Source: JAJPJE01 sp963724985 (GTDB taxonomy: Bacteria; Acidobacteriota; Terriglobia; Terriglobales; Acidobacteriaceae). Taken from it: a stretch of DNA of 64,000 nt. Position 1 is the stretch's first letter. The number at the start of each line of letters is the position of its first letter. The DNA lies in NCBI GenBank assembly GCA_963724985.1, contig CAVRWV010000026.1:1-64000 (forward strand), given 5' to 3'. The position numbers and the translations under genes were made by a program. Below the pieces are notes generated by a model. That model made no database searches, was not told the DNA's origin, and saw only the letters and a program-made list of their open reading frames with translations. Below, piece after piece: positions 28,591 through 37,286 of this stretch.

Positions 28591-28661
28591 GAAGGGGCGT
28601 GGTTTCAGCCATGCCGATGCAAACCCTTCATTTTTGTCATCACGAGCCGACTCTAGTCGGC
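28591..28661. repeat. Hairpin-rich intergenic element, probable terminator plus REP-like repeat
   Basis: An outer pair gaaggg/cccttc (28591-28596, 28624-28629) encloses ggcgtgg-tttcag-ccatgcc (28596-28615) and is followed by atttttg, a likely terminator for the LytTR operon. Next comes gccgac-tcta-gtcggc (28646-28661) between two atttttgtca motifs (28630 and 28690 area). The pattern resembles dispersed REP-type elements. Confidence 0.55.
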
Positions 28662-28732
28662 GAGGGAACTGCATTCTCGCATTTTTGTCACCAACTCTTG
28701 ATGGTTATAAGCTCTGGAACTAACCTTTGCCT

Positions 28733-29341
28733 ATGCGCCCGCTCCTAATTGGAATATCGATTTTTATCTCATGTGGATTATCTGCGTCTCAGAGCGCCAT
28801 TCGGCAGGTCGATTTCAAGAATTTCACTTATCCATTAAGTGGCGCTCTGCTGGGGCATAGCCGGTTGCAATGGCTATCGACAGATGTGCGTCCCCAAAGA
28901 AAGCCGATCCACTTGGTCAACGGCACGGACCTTGGGAAATCGTCGAGTGTCGTGGTGGACGGACGGGGATATGTCCAGTGGGAAGGGTTCACATTGCAGT
29001 CGGTGAGCTTCGCCGACCTTGCGGGTGATGGGCAAGAAGACGCTATCGTCGTACTGCATTACCGTACGGGCGGAACTCAAGAGACCGATTACGTTTATAT
29101 CTATTCGTTTGTTCTCGGAAAACCAAAGCTTCTTGCATATTTTCACGCAGGCGATCGCGCATATGCAGGTCTGTACAAGGTGATTGGCGATCGCGGGGAA
29201 CTCGTGGTTGAACTCTTTGACCCAGAGAAGAGATCGGGGGATTGCTGTTCGTCCGGTATTGTGCGGACTCGCTACAGATGGGAGCAGGGACGGTTCAAAG
29301 CAGTTGGAGCTGCCGAACGCGAAACGCTCGAAGAGCAATAA
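28733..29341 (+). CDS. Secreted protein of unknown function
   Basis: 203 residues from the ATG at 28733. A signal peptide (RPLLIGISIFISCGLSASQS) is followed by a soluble beta-rich domain. One stretch (FADLAGDGQEDAIVVLHYRTGG) looks like a single FG-GAP/VCBS-style calcium loop followed by a beta-strand pair. Two adjacent cysteines occur at GDCCSSG. The C-tail is acidic (RETLEEQ). Not a family I recognise with confidence. The gene stands alone between the LytTR operon and the second CRTAC1 gene. Confidence 0.65.
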   Translation: MRPLLIGISIFISCGLSASQSAIRQVDFKNFTYPLSGALLGHSRLQWLSTDVRPQRKPIHLVNGTDLGKSSSVVVDGRGYVQWEGFTLQSVSFADLAGDGQEDAIVVLHYRTGGTQETDYVYIYSFVLGKPKLLAYFHAGDRAYAGLYKVIGDRGELVVELFDPEKRSGDCCSSGIVRTRYRWEQGRFKAVGAAERETLEEQ

Positions 29342-29474
29342 GTCTTAGGAAACATCGGAAGCAATCGACGGCAACGCTGAAGGATATCGTTGCTCAGATA
29401 ACTATTTGAAACGGAAGTTATCACTGCGGATTCAATCTGGCGCTCGTTCAAAAACTCTAATCGCCCTTAACCCC

Positions 29475-31160
29475 CTACGGCCCCACCCCCGCCAGCGCCA
29501 CCTTCTCCTTGATCCCCGATCCTTCCACCACCGTATAAATCGCGTCTGCCGCCACATCCTTCAGCTCTTCTTCTTTGCCATTCGGCCAGCGGATCACTAC
29601 CTTGCTCATCGTGGCATCTTTCCCGAGTCCAAAGTGAGGCGCAGGTCGTTCTGCGAGATGTAGCTCGAACCGGATTTCACCTCACGCATCTGTTGCCCAC
29701 TTGCCGTCTGCACCGTCACTCGCGCTCCAATCGCCGCGCGGTTGCTCGACCGTCCCGACTAGCTTGAACAGCACGCGGTGATTCGAGTTCTTCGTGTCGT
29801 TGATGAAAACCGTCGGCGGCTGATTCTGATTGAACACCACCGCATCGATGTTCCCGTCATTATTAATGTCACCAAATGCAATCCCGCGTCGCGATTGTGG
29901 CGGATCATCGTTCAGACCAGACGCATCTGCCATCTCGTCGAACGTGCTCTTCCCCGTATTCCTGAACAGCAGCAACGGTTCTTTGTATCCGGGTTCGCCC
30001 GGCAACTTATCGATCGCCGTATAAATATGTCCGGTAGCCACCACGATGTCCTGCCAACCGTCGTTATCGAGATCCACGAAACCCGTGCCCCACTTCACCC
30101 AGCGGAACGACGGCTGTCCCGTTTTCGCGGGCCAAGTCACATCTTCGAATTCGCCCTTGCCATTTCCTTTGTGTAGCTCAATCGGCTGATAGGCAAATGT
30201 CGTCACCGTGATGTCGAGATTGCCATCATTATTAAAGTCGCCGAAATCCACTCCCATTGATCCCAGAGGCTGACCTTCCGCGCTTACCGCCGCGCCGGCG
30301 AGTAACGCCGTGTCCTCAAACGTGCCGTCGTGTTTGTTGTGATAGAGGTAGTTCGGCTCTGTATCGTTCGCCACGTACAGATCGGGCCATCCGTCATTGT
30401 CGTAGTCGCCCCAGATCGCGCCCAACCCGATATGCGTCGCGGGATCGCTTACACCCGCCTTCTGGCTGACATCCTCGAAGGTCCCGTTTCCCCGGTTATG
30501 AAAGAGGAAGTCCGATTCGCCGTGCATGCCCCATGGCGCTTCCACCATCAGCCCTTTGTAGTTCGTCTTGATCTCGTTGAGCTTGTCGACTTCCGTGTGT
30601 ATGTAGCGCGACACGAACAAATCAACTTTGCCGTCGCGATCGTAATCCGCCCACGCCGATCCGGTACTGAATCCCCCGACGCCCACACCGGCTTTGTCGG
30701 TCACATCCTCGAACTTGCAGTTGCCCAGGTTGTGATACAGCGCGTTCCCGCCGTAGCCGGTCACGTAGATATCCAGCAGCCCGTCGTTGTCGTAGTCGGC
30801 GACGGAAATCCCCATGCCCCAGCCCTTGCGCGTCAGTCCGGCTTGCTTGGTGACGTCCTTGAACTTGAGCCCGTCTTCCTGGTGATAAAGCGTGATCAAC
30901 GGATCTCCGCCCGACGTCTTATACCGATCGATGGTCGAGTCATTCACTACGGCGATGTCGAGTTTGCCATCGTTGTCGCAGTCGAACAGAGCAATGCCCC
31001 CGCTCATCTGCTGCACGATGTATTTCTTTTCTGCAATTTCCGGACCGGGAACTGGCAGTCCCATCTGGCGATTCGCACTATGGAAGTGAATGGCCGGATT
31101 CTGTCCCATGGCCGGGGTAAGCAGTGATAGGGAGATAGCTACGATGGCAAAAAAGCGCAT
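29475..31160 (-). CDS. Second CRTAC1-type FG-GAP/UnbV protein, C-terminal frame broken twice
   Basis: The ATG at 31160 (MRFFAIVAISLSLLTPAMGQ, signal peptide) is preferred over an upstream start. About six FG-GAP loops follow (DCDNDGKLDIAV, DYDNDGLLDIYVTG, DYDRDGKVDLFVS). The open frame stops at 29682 after LFKLVGT plus nonsense sequence. Skipping one base at 29750 gives SSNRAAIGARVTVQTASG and SYISQNDLRL. A second shift at about 29635 gives HFGLGKDATMSKVVIRWPNG, ending ...EGSGIKEKVALAGVGP at the stop 29475. This is the complete UnbV domain, matching the first CRTAC1 protein. So the gene is full length apart from two indels. It is divergent from a TPR gene, its probable partner. Confidence 0.87.
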
Positions 31161-31170
31161 AGATTGAAGA

Positions 31171-32862
31171 TTGAATGTGGTTCGCCCCTCGATTCTACCT
31201 GAGAACCTCACGACAGCTGCCCTGCTTGACTTCGCTTCTCGCGGCCCCTTACTCTCAAGCTTAACTTCTATAGGGCTGTTTCTTTTGACCACGTCTTTCA
31301 AACTGTTTTCCTCAAAGCCATCCGTCGGATTTATCGCCCTCTTCCTTCTATCGACGCTATTGCCTGGCTTCTGCTTGTTGGAAGCCCAAGCAAAACCGCC
31401 CGCAAACCCGTCTGTCGAAACCTTGATTCGCGAAGGCAAACTGCAGCAGGCTGATCACGATCTCCAGGCCACGCTCCGCAAGAATCCAGACGATGTCCAC
31501 GCGCTCACCCTGCTGGGCTCTGTACGCAGAAAGCAGGGTAAGTACAAAGAGGCAGAAGATCTGTGGGTGAAAGCGGCGCAAGCTGATTCGAAAGCGCTGG
31601 AGCCGATCGAGGACCTTGCGAAGCTTTACGCTGAAGAAGATCGCTTCGACGATGCGGTTCCCCTCTATGAAGCCCTTCTGAGCTCCTCGCCCCAGAGTGC
31701 AAAGTTCCAATCCGAACTTGCGGACCTTTACCAGAAACAGGGGCAGTACCAGAAGTCTCTGGATCTTGTGCAGAGCGTTCCCGCCAAATCCCGACCGGAC
31801 CATCTGCTGGTTGTCATGGTTGCCGACTACATCGGACTCAAGCGCAGCGAAGAATTGCAAAAGGCTGTCGACGATGTGGTGCGCCGTGCTCCCACGGATC
31901 CCGACCTCATTCCCCAACTTGCAAACGTACTGCTGGACCATGGGATGACTGGAGACGCGGGCGAACTACTTCGCATGGCCGCGAAACATGAGCGCGTTAC
32001 CGCGAATCTTCTTGCGGCAGTCGCAAAAATGCAGGCTATGAGCAACCAGTCTGAAGCCGCCCAGGCTTCCGTGAATAAGGCGCTTCAGCTGGATCCAAAA
32101 TCTCGTGATGCGCTCAATCTCGCCGCACGACTATCGGGAGCAAAGGGAGATTGGAAGTCAGCGATCTCCTATCTTCAACGAGCCCAAAAAGCTGGGCCAC
32201 CCACTCCGGAATTGCTGCAGCACCTGGTATTCGCCTACATGCGCGACAACGATCTCATCGCTGCGCATAACGCCGCACTCGACTTGCTTGATATTCAGCC
32301 CGACTCACCCGATGCGGCCCTGACCATGTGCGCCGTGCTCATTCGCGCTTCCCATTGGGGAGAGGCCGATCCGCTATTGGACAAGGTTCTCGCGGTTCGT
32401 CCCGGAGATAAAAGGGCGCTCGTCGGGAAAGGCGTTGTCGATTACAACATGGGCAGAATCGATGATGCTCAAAAACATCTCACCGCATCCATGGTCGACG
32501 GCGCAACCGACCCTGACGCCAATTACTATCTGGGCCTCGTTGCGAAACAGAAGGGCGACTTCCCAGCGGCCGCCAATTATATGGAACTCTCACTGAAGGG
32601 CGCTCCAGGAAACGTGGACGCCATGACCACGCTTGGGCAGATTTACCTGGCGTTAGGAGACGCCGACAAGGCGAGACCGGTGCTCGAACAGGCAGTCAGT
32701 AAAGTACCGAAAGACTCGCAAACGCATTACCAGCTCGCCCTTGCCTATAAAAGGCTCGGGCTTACCGACAAAGCCCGTGAGCAAATGGCGCTGTTCCAGC
32801 AGCTCACCGTCCGCCAAGGTGCGCAACAGCCTGTCGGACAAGTGATGAAAGAGCCGAAATAG
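31171..32862 (+). CDS. Secreted TPR-repeat protein, partner of the second CRTAC1 gene
   Basis: Up to 563 residues. The N-terminus carries a hydrophobic export signal (FIALFLLSTLLPGFCLLEAQA); the TTG at 31171 opens the longest frame, and a TTG at 31285 would give a shorter, more typical signal. There is no ATG nearby, so the start is uncertain. At least ten TPRs follow (for example KYKEAEDLWVKAAQADSKALE, FAYMRDNDLIAAHNAALDLL, LALGDADKARPVLEQA). It is divergent from the CRTAC1 gene with about 10 bases between frames, so promoters would overlap coding sequence or the true starts are further in. Confidence 0.85.
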   Translation: MNVVRPSILPENLTTAALLDFASRGPLLSSLTSIGLFLLTTSFKLFSSKPSVGFIALFLLSTLLPGFCLLEAQAKPPANPSVETLIREGKLQQADHDLQATLRKNPDDVHALTLLGSVRRKQGKYKEAEDLWVKAAQADSKALEPIEDLAKLYAEEDRFDDAVPLYEALLSSSPQSAKFQSELADLYQKQGQYQKSLDLVQSVPAKSRPDHLLVVMVADYIGLKRSEELQKAVDDVVRRAPTDPDLIPQLANVLLDHGMTGDAGELLRMAAKHERVTANLLAAVAKMQAMSNQSEAAQASVNKALQLDPKSRDALNLAARLSGAKGDWKSAISYLQRAQKAGPPTPELLQHLVFAYMRDNDLIAAHNAALDLLDIQPDSPDAALTMCAVLIRASHWGEADPLLDKVLAVRPGDKRALVGKGVVDYNMGRIDDAQKHLTASMVDGATDPDANYYLGLVAKQKGDFPAAANYMELSLKGAPGNVDAMTTLGQIYLALGDADKARPVLEQAVSKVPKDSQTHYQLALAYKRLGLTDKAREQMALFQQLTVRQGAQQPVGQVMKEPK

Positions 32863-32868
32863 CAGCCT

Positions 32869-33075
32869 TCAGGCCACGCGCTGCAGCTCCTGCAAATGAT
32901 CCTCGGCGCGATTGAAGCAGTAATCCGAGTCCTCACTCACTGCGCTTTCAAAAATCTGCTGTTCTTCCCCATGCACCATTTTACGAATGACGTAGCGAAA
33001 TCCGGTTCGCACTCGCGAACTGGGATCGATGAAATCAACCACTTCTGCGACGTATGGCTCTCGCGTGATCTTCAT
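32869..33075 (-). CDS. Small acidic protein, unknown function
   Basis: 68 residues. The ATG at 33075 has a strong ribosome site (agaggtgg) about three bases upstream. The sequence (YVAEVVDFIDPSSRVRTGFRYVIRKMVHGEE, then acidic and helical) has no signal peptide and no family I recognise. It is convergent with the TPR gene, with only six bases between stops. The clear ribosome site and amphipathic composition make it a likely real gene. Confidence 0.6.
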   Translation of the reverse strand: MKITREPYVAEVVDFIDPSSRVRTGFRYVIRKMVHGEEQQIFESAVSEDSDYCFNRAEDHLQELQRVA

Positions 33076-33231
33076 TGGCCACCTCTAAAAGACGATTGGG
33101 TTGGATTGCTCAACGCGGCTTTTGGTTGTTTTTGCTACATCCTGTGTGCAGTTCTGCCTAAGGTTCATCTCACCCTTGAACGACAAAGCAGGCATGCCAG
33201 TTCTTCGGCCTTGTAGAATCTTCCCGCGACC

Positions 33232-34425
33232 ATGACATCCAATCTCACACGACGAACCTTCGTCTCTTCGCTGGCAGCTCTTGCAATCGCGCGCTTAGTG
33301 CCAAGGGCATTCGGCCAAACCACCCAGATGAGCGCCAGGGAATTGGCCGACGCGGCGCGCGCCGAGGCCGCCCACGAAGGAGACGCGCCCGATCAGGCTC
33401 CCCCTTTGGCTCACCCTTCGCCCTCGCTCAAGCCGTCGGCAGTGAAGAAAGCCATGGAGAAGGTTGCCGATTGGGAACTCGCTCGCTCTCAGCCCTATTT
33501 CAATCAGGACTGGACCTACGCGGCTCTCTACACCGGCTTTATGGCGGCCTCGGTTGCCACGGGAAACAATGCCTATCGTGACGCCATGCTCGCCATGAGC
33601 AACAAGTTCGATTGGAAACTCGGGCCGCGCGTCGAACACGCCGACGATCAGTGCATCGGCCAGACTTACCTCGCACTCTATTCGGAGTATCACGACCCAA
33701 AGATGATTGCACCCTTGCGCGCTCAGTTTGACTCCATCCTCGCGTTGCCGCCCGCTCCCGATGACAAGCTTCCCTGGTGGTGGTGCGATGCGCTGTTCAT
33801 GGCGCCTCCGGTCTGGGCGGGACTCGCGCACGCTACGGGTGAGCGCAAGTATTTGGACTTCGTGAATCGCGAGTGGTGGCGCACCTCGGCCCGTCTCTAC
33901 GATCCTGAGCATCATCTTTTCTATCGCGACGCGAGTTTCCTCTCATTGCGGGAAGCAAACGGGAAGAAAGTCTTCTGGTCACGGGGCAATGGCTGGGTGA
34001 TGGCGGGATTAGTTCGTGTTATGGAAACTCTGCCGGCGAATGATCCCGATCGCGCCCGCTACCTCGAGCAGTTCAAGCAAATGTCGGCAGCGATTCTCGC
34101 ACTGCAGGGAAACGACGGCCTTTGGCGCTCCGGATTGCTCGATCCAGCGTCGTACATGCTACCTGAAATCTCGGGCTCATCCTTCTTTACGTATGCAATG
34201 GCCTGGGGCGTGAACAGCGGCATCCTGGATCGGAAGATATACGAGCCGGCAGCCGCTCGCGCATGGAAAGGACTACTGCAGCACGTCTACGAAGACGGAC
34301 GCCTCGGATCGATCCAGCAGGTGGGAGCTGGGCCGGCGCATTTCAAGCCGGCTTCATCGTACGTTTATGGTGTGGGCGCTTTCCTGCTCGCCGGATCGGA
34401 AATAATCAAGCTCCAGAAAAATTGA
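33232..34425 (+). CDS. GH105 unsaturated rhamnogalacturonyl hydrolase
   Basis: 397 residues. A Tat-like signal (LTRRTFVSSLAALAIARLVP) precedes an (alpha/alpha)6 barrel of the GH88/GH105 type. Marks: AMEKVADWELARSQP, DDQCIGQTYLALY, PWWWCDALFMAPPVW with the catalytic Asp, FWSRGNGWVMAGL, EISGSSFFTYAMAWGVNSG and GPAHFKPASSYVYG. The enzyme removes the unsaturated galacturonosyl end group left by pectate or rhamnogalacturonan lyases, so it points to pectin-backbone breakdown. No lyase is in the window. It stands alone, with the small minus-strand gene upstream. Confidence 0.93.
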   Translation: MTSNLTRRTFVSSLAALAIARLVPRAFGQTTQMSARELADAARAEAAHEGDAPDQAPPLAHPSPSLKPSAVKKAMEKVADWELARSQPYFNQDWTYAALYTGFMAASVATGNNAYRDAMLAMSNKFDWKLGPRVEHADDQCIGQTYLALYSEYHDPKMIAPLRAQFDSILALPPAPDDKLPWWWCDALFMAPPVWAGLAHATGERKYLDFVNREWWRTSARLYDPEHHLFYRDASFLSLREANGKKVFWSRGNGWVMAGLVRVMETLPANDPDRARYLEQFKQMSAAILALQGNDGLWRSGLLDPASYMLPEISGSSFFTYAMAWGVNSGILDRKIYEPAAARAWKGLLQHVYEDGRLGSIQQVGAGPAHFKPASSYVYGVGAFLLAGSEIIKLQKN

Positions 34426-34498
34426 TTCAGCCCGCCGTAAAGGCCACGGCAGGTCGGCGCCAGCTTGCGTCGAGCGCCCGATTAAGATCGCGATGCGA

Positions 34499-35164
34499 TC
34501 AGTCTGCTTCGGCAGCCGTTCCGTGACGCCGCAGCAGCGACGGCAGATTCTGCGAGAACGCGGAGCGCGGCAGCACCATATCGCAACCCGCTTCCTGCGC
34601 CTTCATCTTCAACTCGCCCTGCACATGCGAGACGAAACCGATGATCGCCGTTCCCTTTTTCAGTTCTTTTTTCAGCTTGGGGATGATCGTCAGCGGCTTG
34701 GCGTTGATGTTATTCAGGTCGATGATGATGAGCGACGGTTTTTCATCGCCATTGTTTTTCACGCGATCGAGAATGTCTTTGTCGGTCTTCACGAACTCGA
34801 CTTTTACATTCAGCTTGCGCGCCACTTCCTGGATCTTCGCCAGGAAAAACAGGTCGTCGACGAAAGCAAAAATCTTCGGCGCCGCATTCTCATCCTTGTG
34901 AACCACGGGTTCGATATCCGGATGTATGTAAGGAGTTGCGACTGCCGGGCCGCGTCCGCGGGATCGGCCGCCAGAAAAATCCTGCTGGCCATTGCGGTAG
35001 CTGTGATCCATGGGACGGGTGAAGACTTGGTTTTGCTGGTTATTGCGGCTGTTGTTATGACCGGGTCCGGAATGTCCCGGCCGGCCGGGCGCACCCCTGC
35101 GTCCACGGCGCCGCCTCCCTTTCCCTCCCGAGGAACCGGAGGGATTGTTCGGTCCAATATTCAT
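34499..35164 (-). CDS. Arg/Gly-rich protein with degenerate receiver-like domain
   Basis: 221 residues in two parts. Residues 1-80 are disordered and rich in Gly, Arg, Asn, Pro and Ser (GKGRRRRGRRGAPGRPGHSG, GGRSRGRGP), like RNA-binding RGG tails. Residues about 95-215 fold like CheY: PKIFAFVDDLFFLAKIQEVA, LIIIDLNN at the phosphoacceptor position, AIIGFVSHV, then GCDMVLPRSAF. The usual acidic pair is reduced to VDD, and the conserved Lys is replaced by Arg, so it is probably a pseudo-receiver. It has a 5' leader of over 300 bases with little coding signal. An RNA-linked regulator is inferred, not shown. Confidence 0.75.
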   Translation of the reverse strand: MNIGPNNPSGSSGGKGRRRRGRRGAPGRPGHSGPGHNNSRNNQQNQVFTRPMDHSYRNGQQDFSGGRSRGRGPAVATPYIHPDIEPVVHKDENAAPKIFAFVDDLFFLAKIQEVARKLNVKVEFVKTDKDILDRVKNNGDEKPSLIIIDLNNINAKPLTIIPKLKKELKKGTAIIGFVSHVQGELKMKAQEAGCDMVLPRSAFSQNLPSLLRRHGTAAEAD

Positions 35165-35563
35165 ATTTTTCTCTTTGCTGTAGTTACCGCTGTCGCGGTG
35201 AAATTCTTGTACCTATCAGGTCCACGAACACGCACCTTCGCGCTCGTTGCAGCGTGGGCAGACTGCGTTCTGGAACTCTGTTCTCTTCTGATGTTCTGTT
35301 CTCGACCGCCTAGCGCCTGGATGTTCGCGCTTGAATCGCCAGAACGGGAGTAGCAACGGAAGACATCCGTGATGTTACCCGTCAGCCTTGTGGAAGTGCA
35401 AGATGAAAACGACTCTCAATCCGCAGGCTTTTCTGGCAGGTCTTTCGCCCGGGAACTACGGGACTCTTTTACCGCCCCACTCTTTGATTATACCTCACCT
35501 CGACCAGCGCCCCGGCTTCGACCTACGCCGGTTTAGATGCAAACAGCGGCGGGCGCGAACTAC
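35165..35563. other. Long leader of the Arg/Gly-rich gene
   Basis: 399 bases without a convincing gene. On the minus strand a TATAAT occurs at 35492-35487, about 320 bases before the start codon, without a clear -35. If used, it gives a long untranslated leader that could hold regulatory structure. No known riboswitch pattern was recognised. Confidence 0.35.
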
Positions 35564-35962
35564 TCATTTATCTGCGGCGACCGGCTTATCGGGAAGAAAA
35601 ACACTGAGCGTCGCGTGGCAATCTTTTTGACTGTCCAGCAGCACCGTGTTGCTTCGCCCCTGGTAGTCCGCGGTGAACTGCAGCACATCTCGCGGCCGCT
35701 CGGGCAGGCCCGTAAACCGAGCTTTACCGTCCACATTGGTGCCGACTTCGAGATCCAGTTTCTTCACGCCGGCAAATCCAGAGCGGATTCGTGTGCTGAT
35801 GTTTGCCTTATAAATCGCATGATGCGCGGAATCCATCACCGTGATGTCTGCCGTGCACGATCCCATGGCGGCATCGATCACAGGGACCTCATTGGTGCCA
35901 GCCTGAGCACCAGCGGATACTCCCGCCGCGATCAACAGAATCAAAAATATTCTTGTTCTCAT
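35564..35962 (-). CDS. Secreted beta-rich protein, carboxypeptidase-regulatory-like
   Basis: 132 residues. A signal peptide (RIFLILLIAAGVSAGAQA) is followed by one beta-sandwich of the carboxypeptidase-regulatory style: CTADITVMDSAHHAIYKANIS, then DGKARFTGLPERPRDVLQFTA. Two cysteines (CTAD and DCHA) could form a disulfide. It lies 29 bases after the FecR-like gene on the same strand, so the two are probably cotranscribed. It probably acts at the cell surface; partner or substrate not evident. Confidence 0.65.
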   Translation of the reverse strand: MRTRIFLILLIAAGVSAGAQAGTNEVPVIDAAMGSCTADITVMDSAHHAIYKANISTRIRSGFAGVKKLDLEVGTNVDGKARFTGLPERPRDVLQFTADYQGRSNTVLLDSQKDCHATLSVFLPDKPVAADK

Positions 35963-35991
35963 CGGGATTTCACGAAATTACGACGACCGCC

Positions 35992-36645
35992 TCAATCGCA
36001 GCTGCCATCGCTACTGATGGGGCCGCCCGCAACGTTGCACTTCGAACCGCCGCCGTTGGAACCGCCTCCATGCGCTGCCACCATAGCGATAATCGCCGCT
36101 CCTCCGCCTCCGGCGGCCGCATAGTAAGCAGCTTTCGGAACTCCGCCCGTCTTCAGGTAAGCGAGCGGTTTGCGGCGCGATTCATCCAGTTCCACGACCT
36201 GCCCCTTCACCGCAGCCACGGCGCTCGATCCGCCGGTGACGTTAATACTTCCCTCCACGACGGTCGCGTATCCGCGTAGATCGTGCCACGTTACTTCGTA
36301 CTTCGTCTCTGCCGAGGTGGGTGTGATCGTGAAATGATGAACGTTCGTCGCCATGGAACTTTTAGTGTCAACCGTCGCGCTGCCGGCGAGCAGGGTGATT
36401 GCGTGCGCGTCATATTCCGCTTCCGACTCGCTGCCCATGGTCACAGCGTCGTTTCCATTGTTCAGATGGACAATCGATTTCGCGGGGATACGCAGCTTAT
36501 CGCCAGGCAAGACTTCCTGCGCCAGCGCCGGGTATCCGTTCACGGTGACTCCAGGACCTGCATAGAGCATGGCTGCTCCGCCGGCTGCATACAGCTGGCA
36601 ACACAGCAGACCCACGGCTCCTGCTACCTGGAATGCACGGAACAC
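35992..36645 (-). CDS. FecR-like secreted protein with glycine-rich C-terminus
   Basis: 217 residues from a GTG with agggtg upstream. A signal sequence is followed by a FecR-like beta domain (about 30-165): VLPGDKLRIPAKSIVHLNNG, AEYDAHAITLLAGSATVDTKS, VTWHDLRGYATVVEGSINVTG. The C-terminal 40 residues have a hydrophobic Gly/Ala stretch (AAYYAAAGGGGAAIIAMVAA), possibly an anchor, then GSNGGGSKCN. No sigma factor or TonB receptor is adjacent, so this is not a typical FecIR operon. It is paired with the small beta protein downstream. Family fit is moderate. Confidence 0.62.
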   Translation of the reverse strand: MFRAFQVAGAVGLLCCQLYAAGGAAMLYAGPGVTVNGYPALAQEVLPGDKLRIPAKSIVHLNNGNDAVTMGSESEAEYDAHAITLLAGSATVDTKSSMATNVHHFTITPTSAETKYEVTWHDLRGYATVVEGSINVTGGSSAVAAVKGQVVELDESRRKPLAYLKTGGVPKAAYYAAAGGGGAAIIAMVAAHGGGSNGGGSKCNVAGGPISSDGSCD

Positions 36646-36814
36646 ACGTCACCCTGTTGGAGGCCACATACCTCCAGCTCAATGCTAGGGTGCTATTCAC
36701 TGGAAGGTCAACGGTACTGGAGCCTGAGAGTAACCCAGTTGATAACTCAGATTACGAGTTCGATCTGCAGTGCCCCACCTTCCAGTGCGGCGGTTGCAGA
36801 TGGGAGAAGATCTC

Positions 36815-37237
36815 TTACGCTGCCTTCGTGGCCCGCTTGTCGAGTCTCTTCTTCTCTGGATTCGTCAGCCCCGCATTCGCGGTGATATTCAAGCCGAGCA
36901 ACCGAAACCACTTCGATTCTGGCTCATCCTTGAAGCCCATGAAGTCGGGTAAGGTTGCTGCCATCGCTGCCAGCCCCATGTCGATTCGCAAGTGTGTAGG
37001 CAGATCAATCACCTTGGCTACGCCGCCGGGAAAATCCGTCATGAGCGTTGTCCCCAGTTCCGCTGAACCGCACATCAGTGAACCCAGCGCAGCTCTCTTA
37101 TTCCGCCGCCAGAAGGCCGCAGACATGACAAAGAAAGCTCCGACTGTGATGTAGTCGATGATGGCGTGAGCCGAGGGCGAGATGATGCTCGGCATCCGGT
37201 TCGTCGCAGCAGCCACTCCGCGTTGCAACAGGGCCAT
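36815..37237 (-). CDS. Multi-pass membrane protein, unknown function
   Basis: 140 residues with about three hydrophobic segments (AIIDYITVGAFFVMSAAFW, AALGSLMCGSAELGTTLMTDF, LRIDMGLAAMAATLPDFMGF). It ends in a basic tail (NPEKKRLDKRATKAA). The arrangement resembles small membrane proteins common in Acidobacteria, but I do not recognise a named family. The ATG at 37237 has a ggaggatcacc ribosome site. The gap to the FecR-like gene (36646-36814) holds no gene. Confidence 0.65.
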   Translation of the reverse strand: MALLQRGVAAATNRMPSIISPSAHAIIDYITVGAFFVMSAAFWRRNKRAALGSLMCGSAELGTTLMTDFPGGVAKVIDLPTHLRIDMGLAAMAATLPDFMGFKDEPESKWFRLLGLNITANAGLTNPEKKRLDKRATKAA

Positions 37238-37286
37238 GGTGATCCTCCGCGTGAAAAGATGCGGCCCGCTTACAGAAGGTGGCTGT

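Noticed and set aside
30330..31127. A 265-codon plus-strand open frame
   Set aside because: Antisense shadow of the second CRTAC1 gene, with the same Val/Ile-rich mirror pattern.
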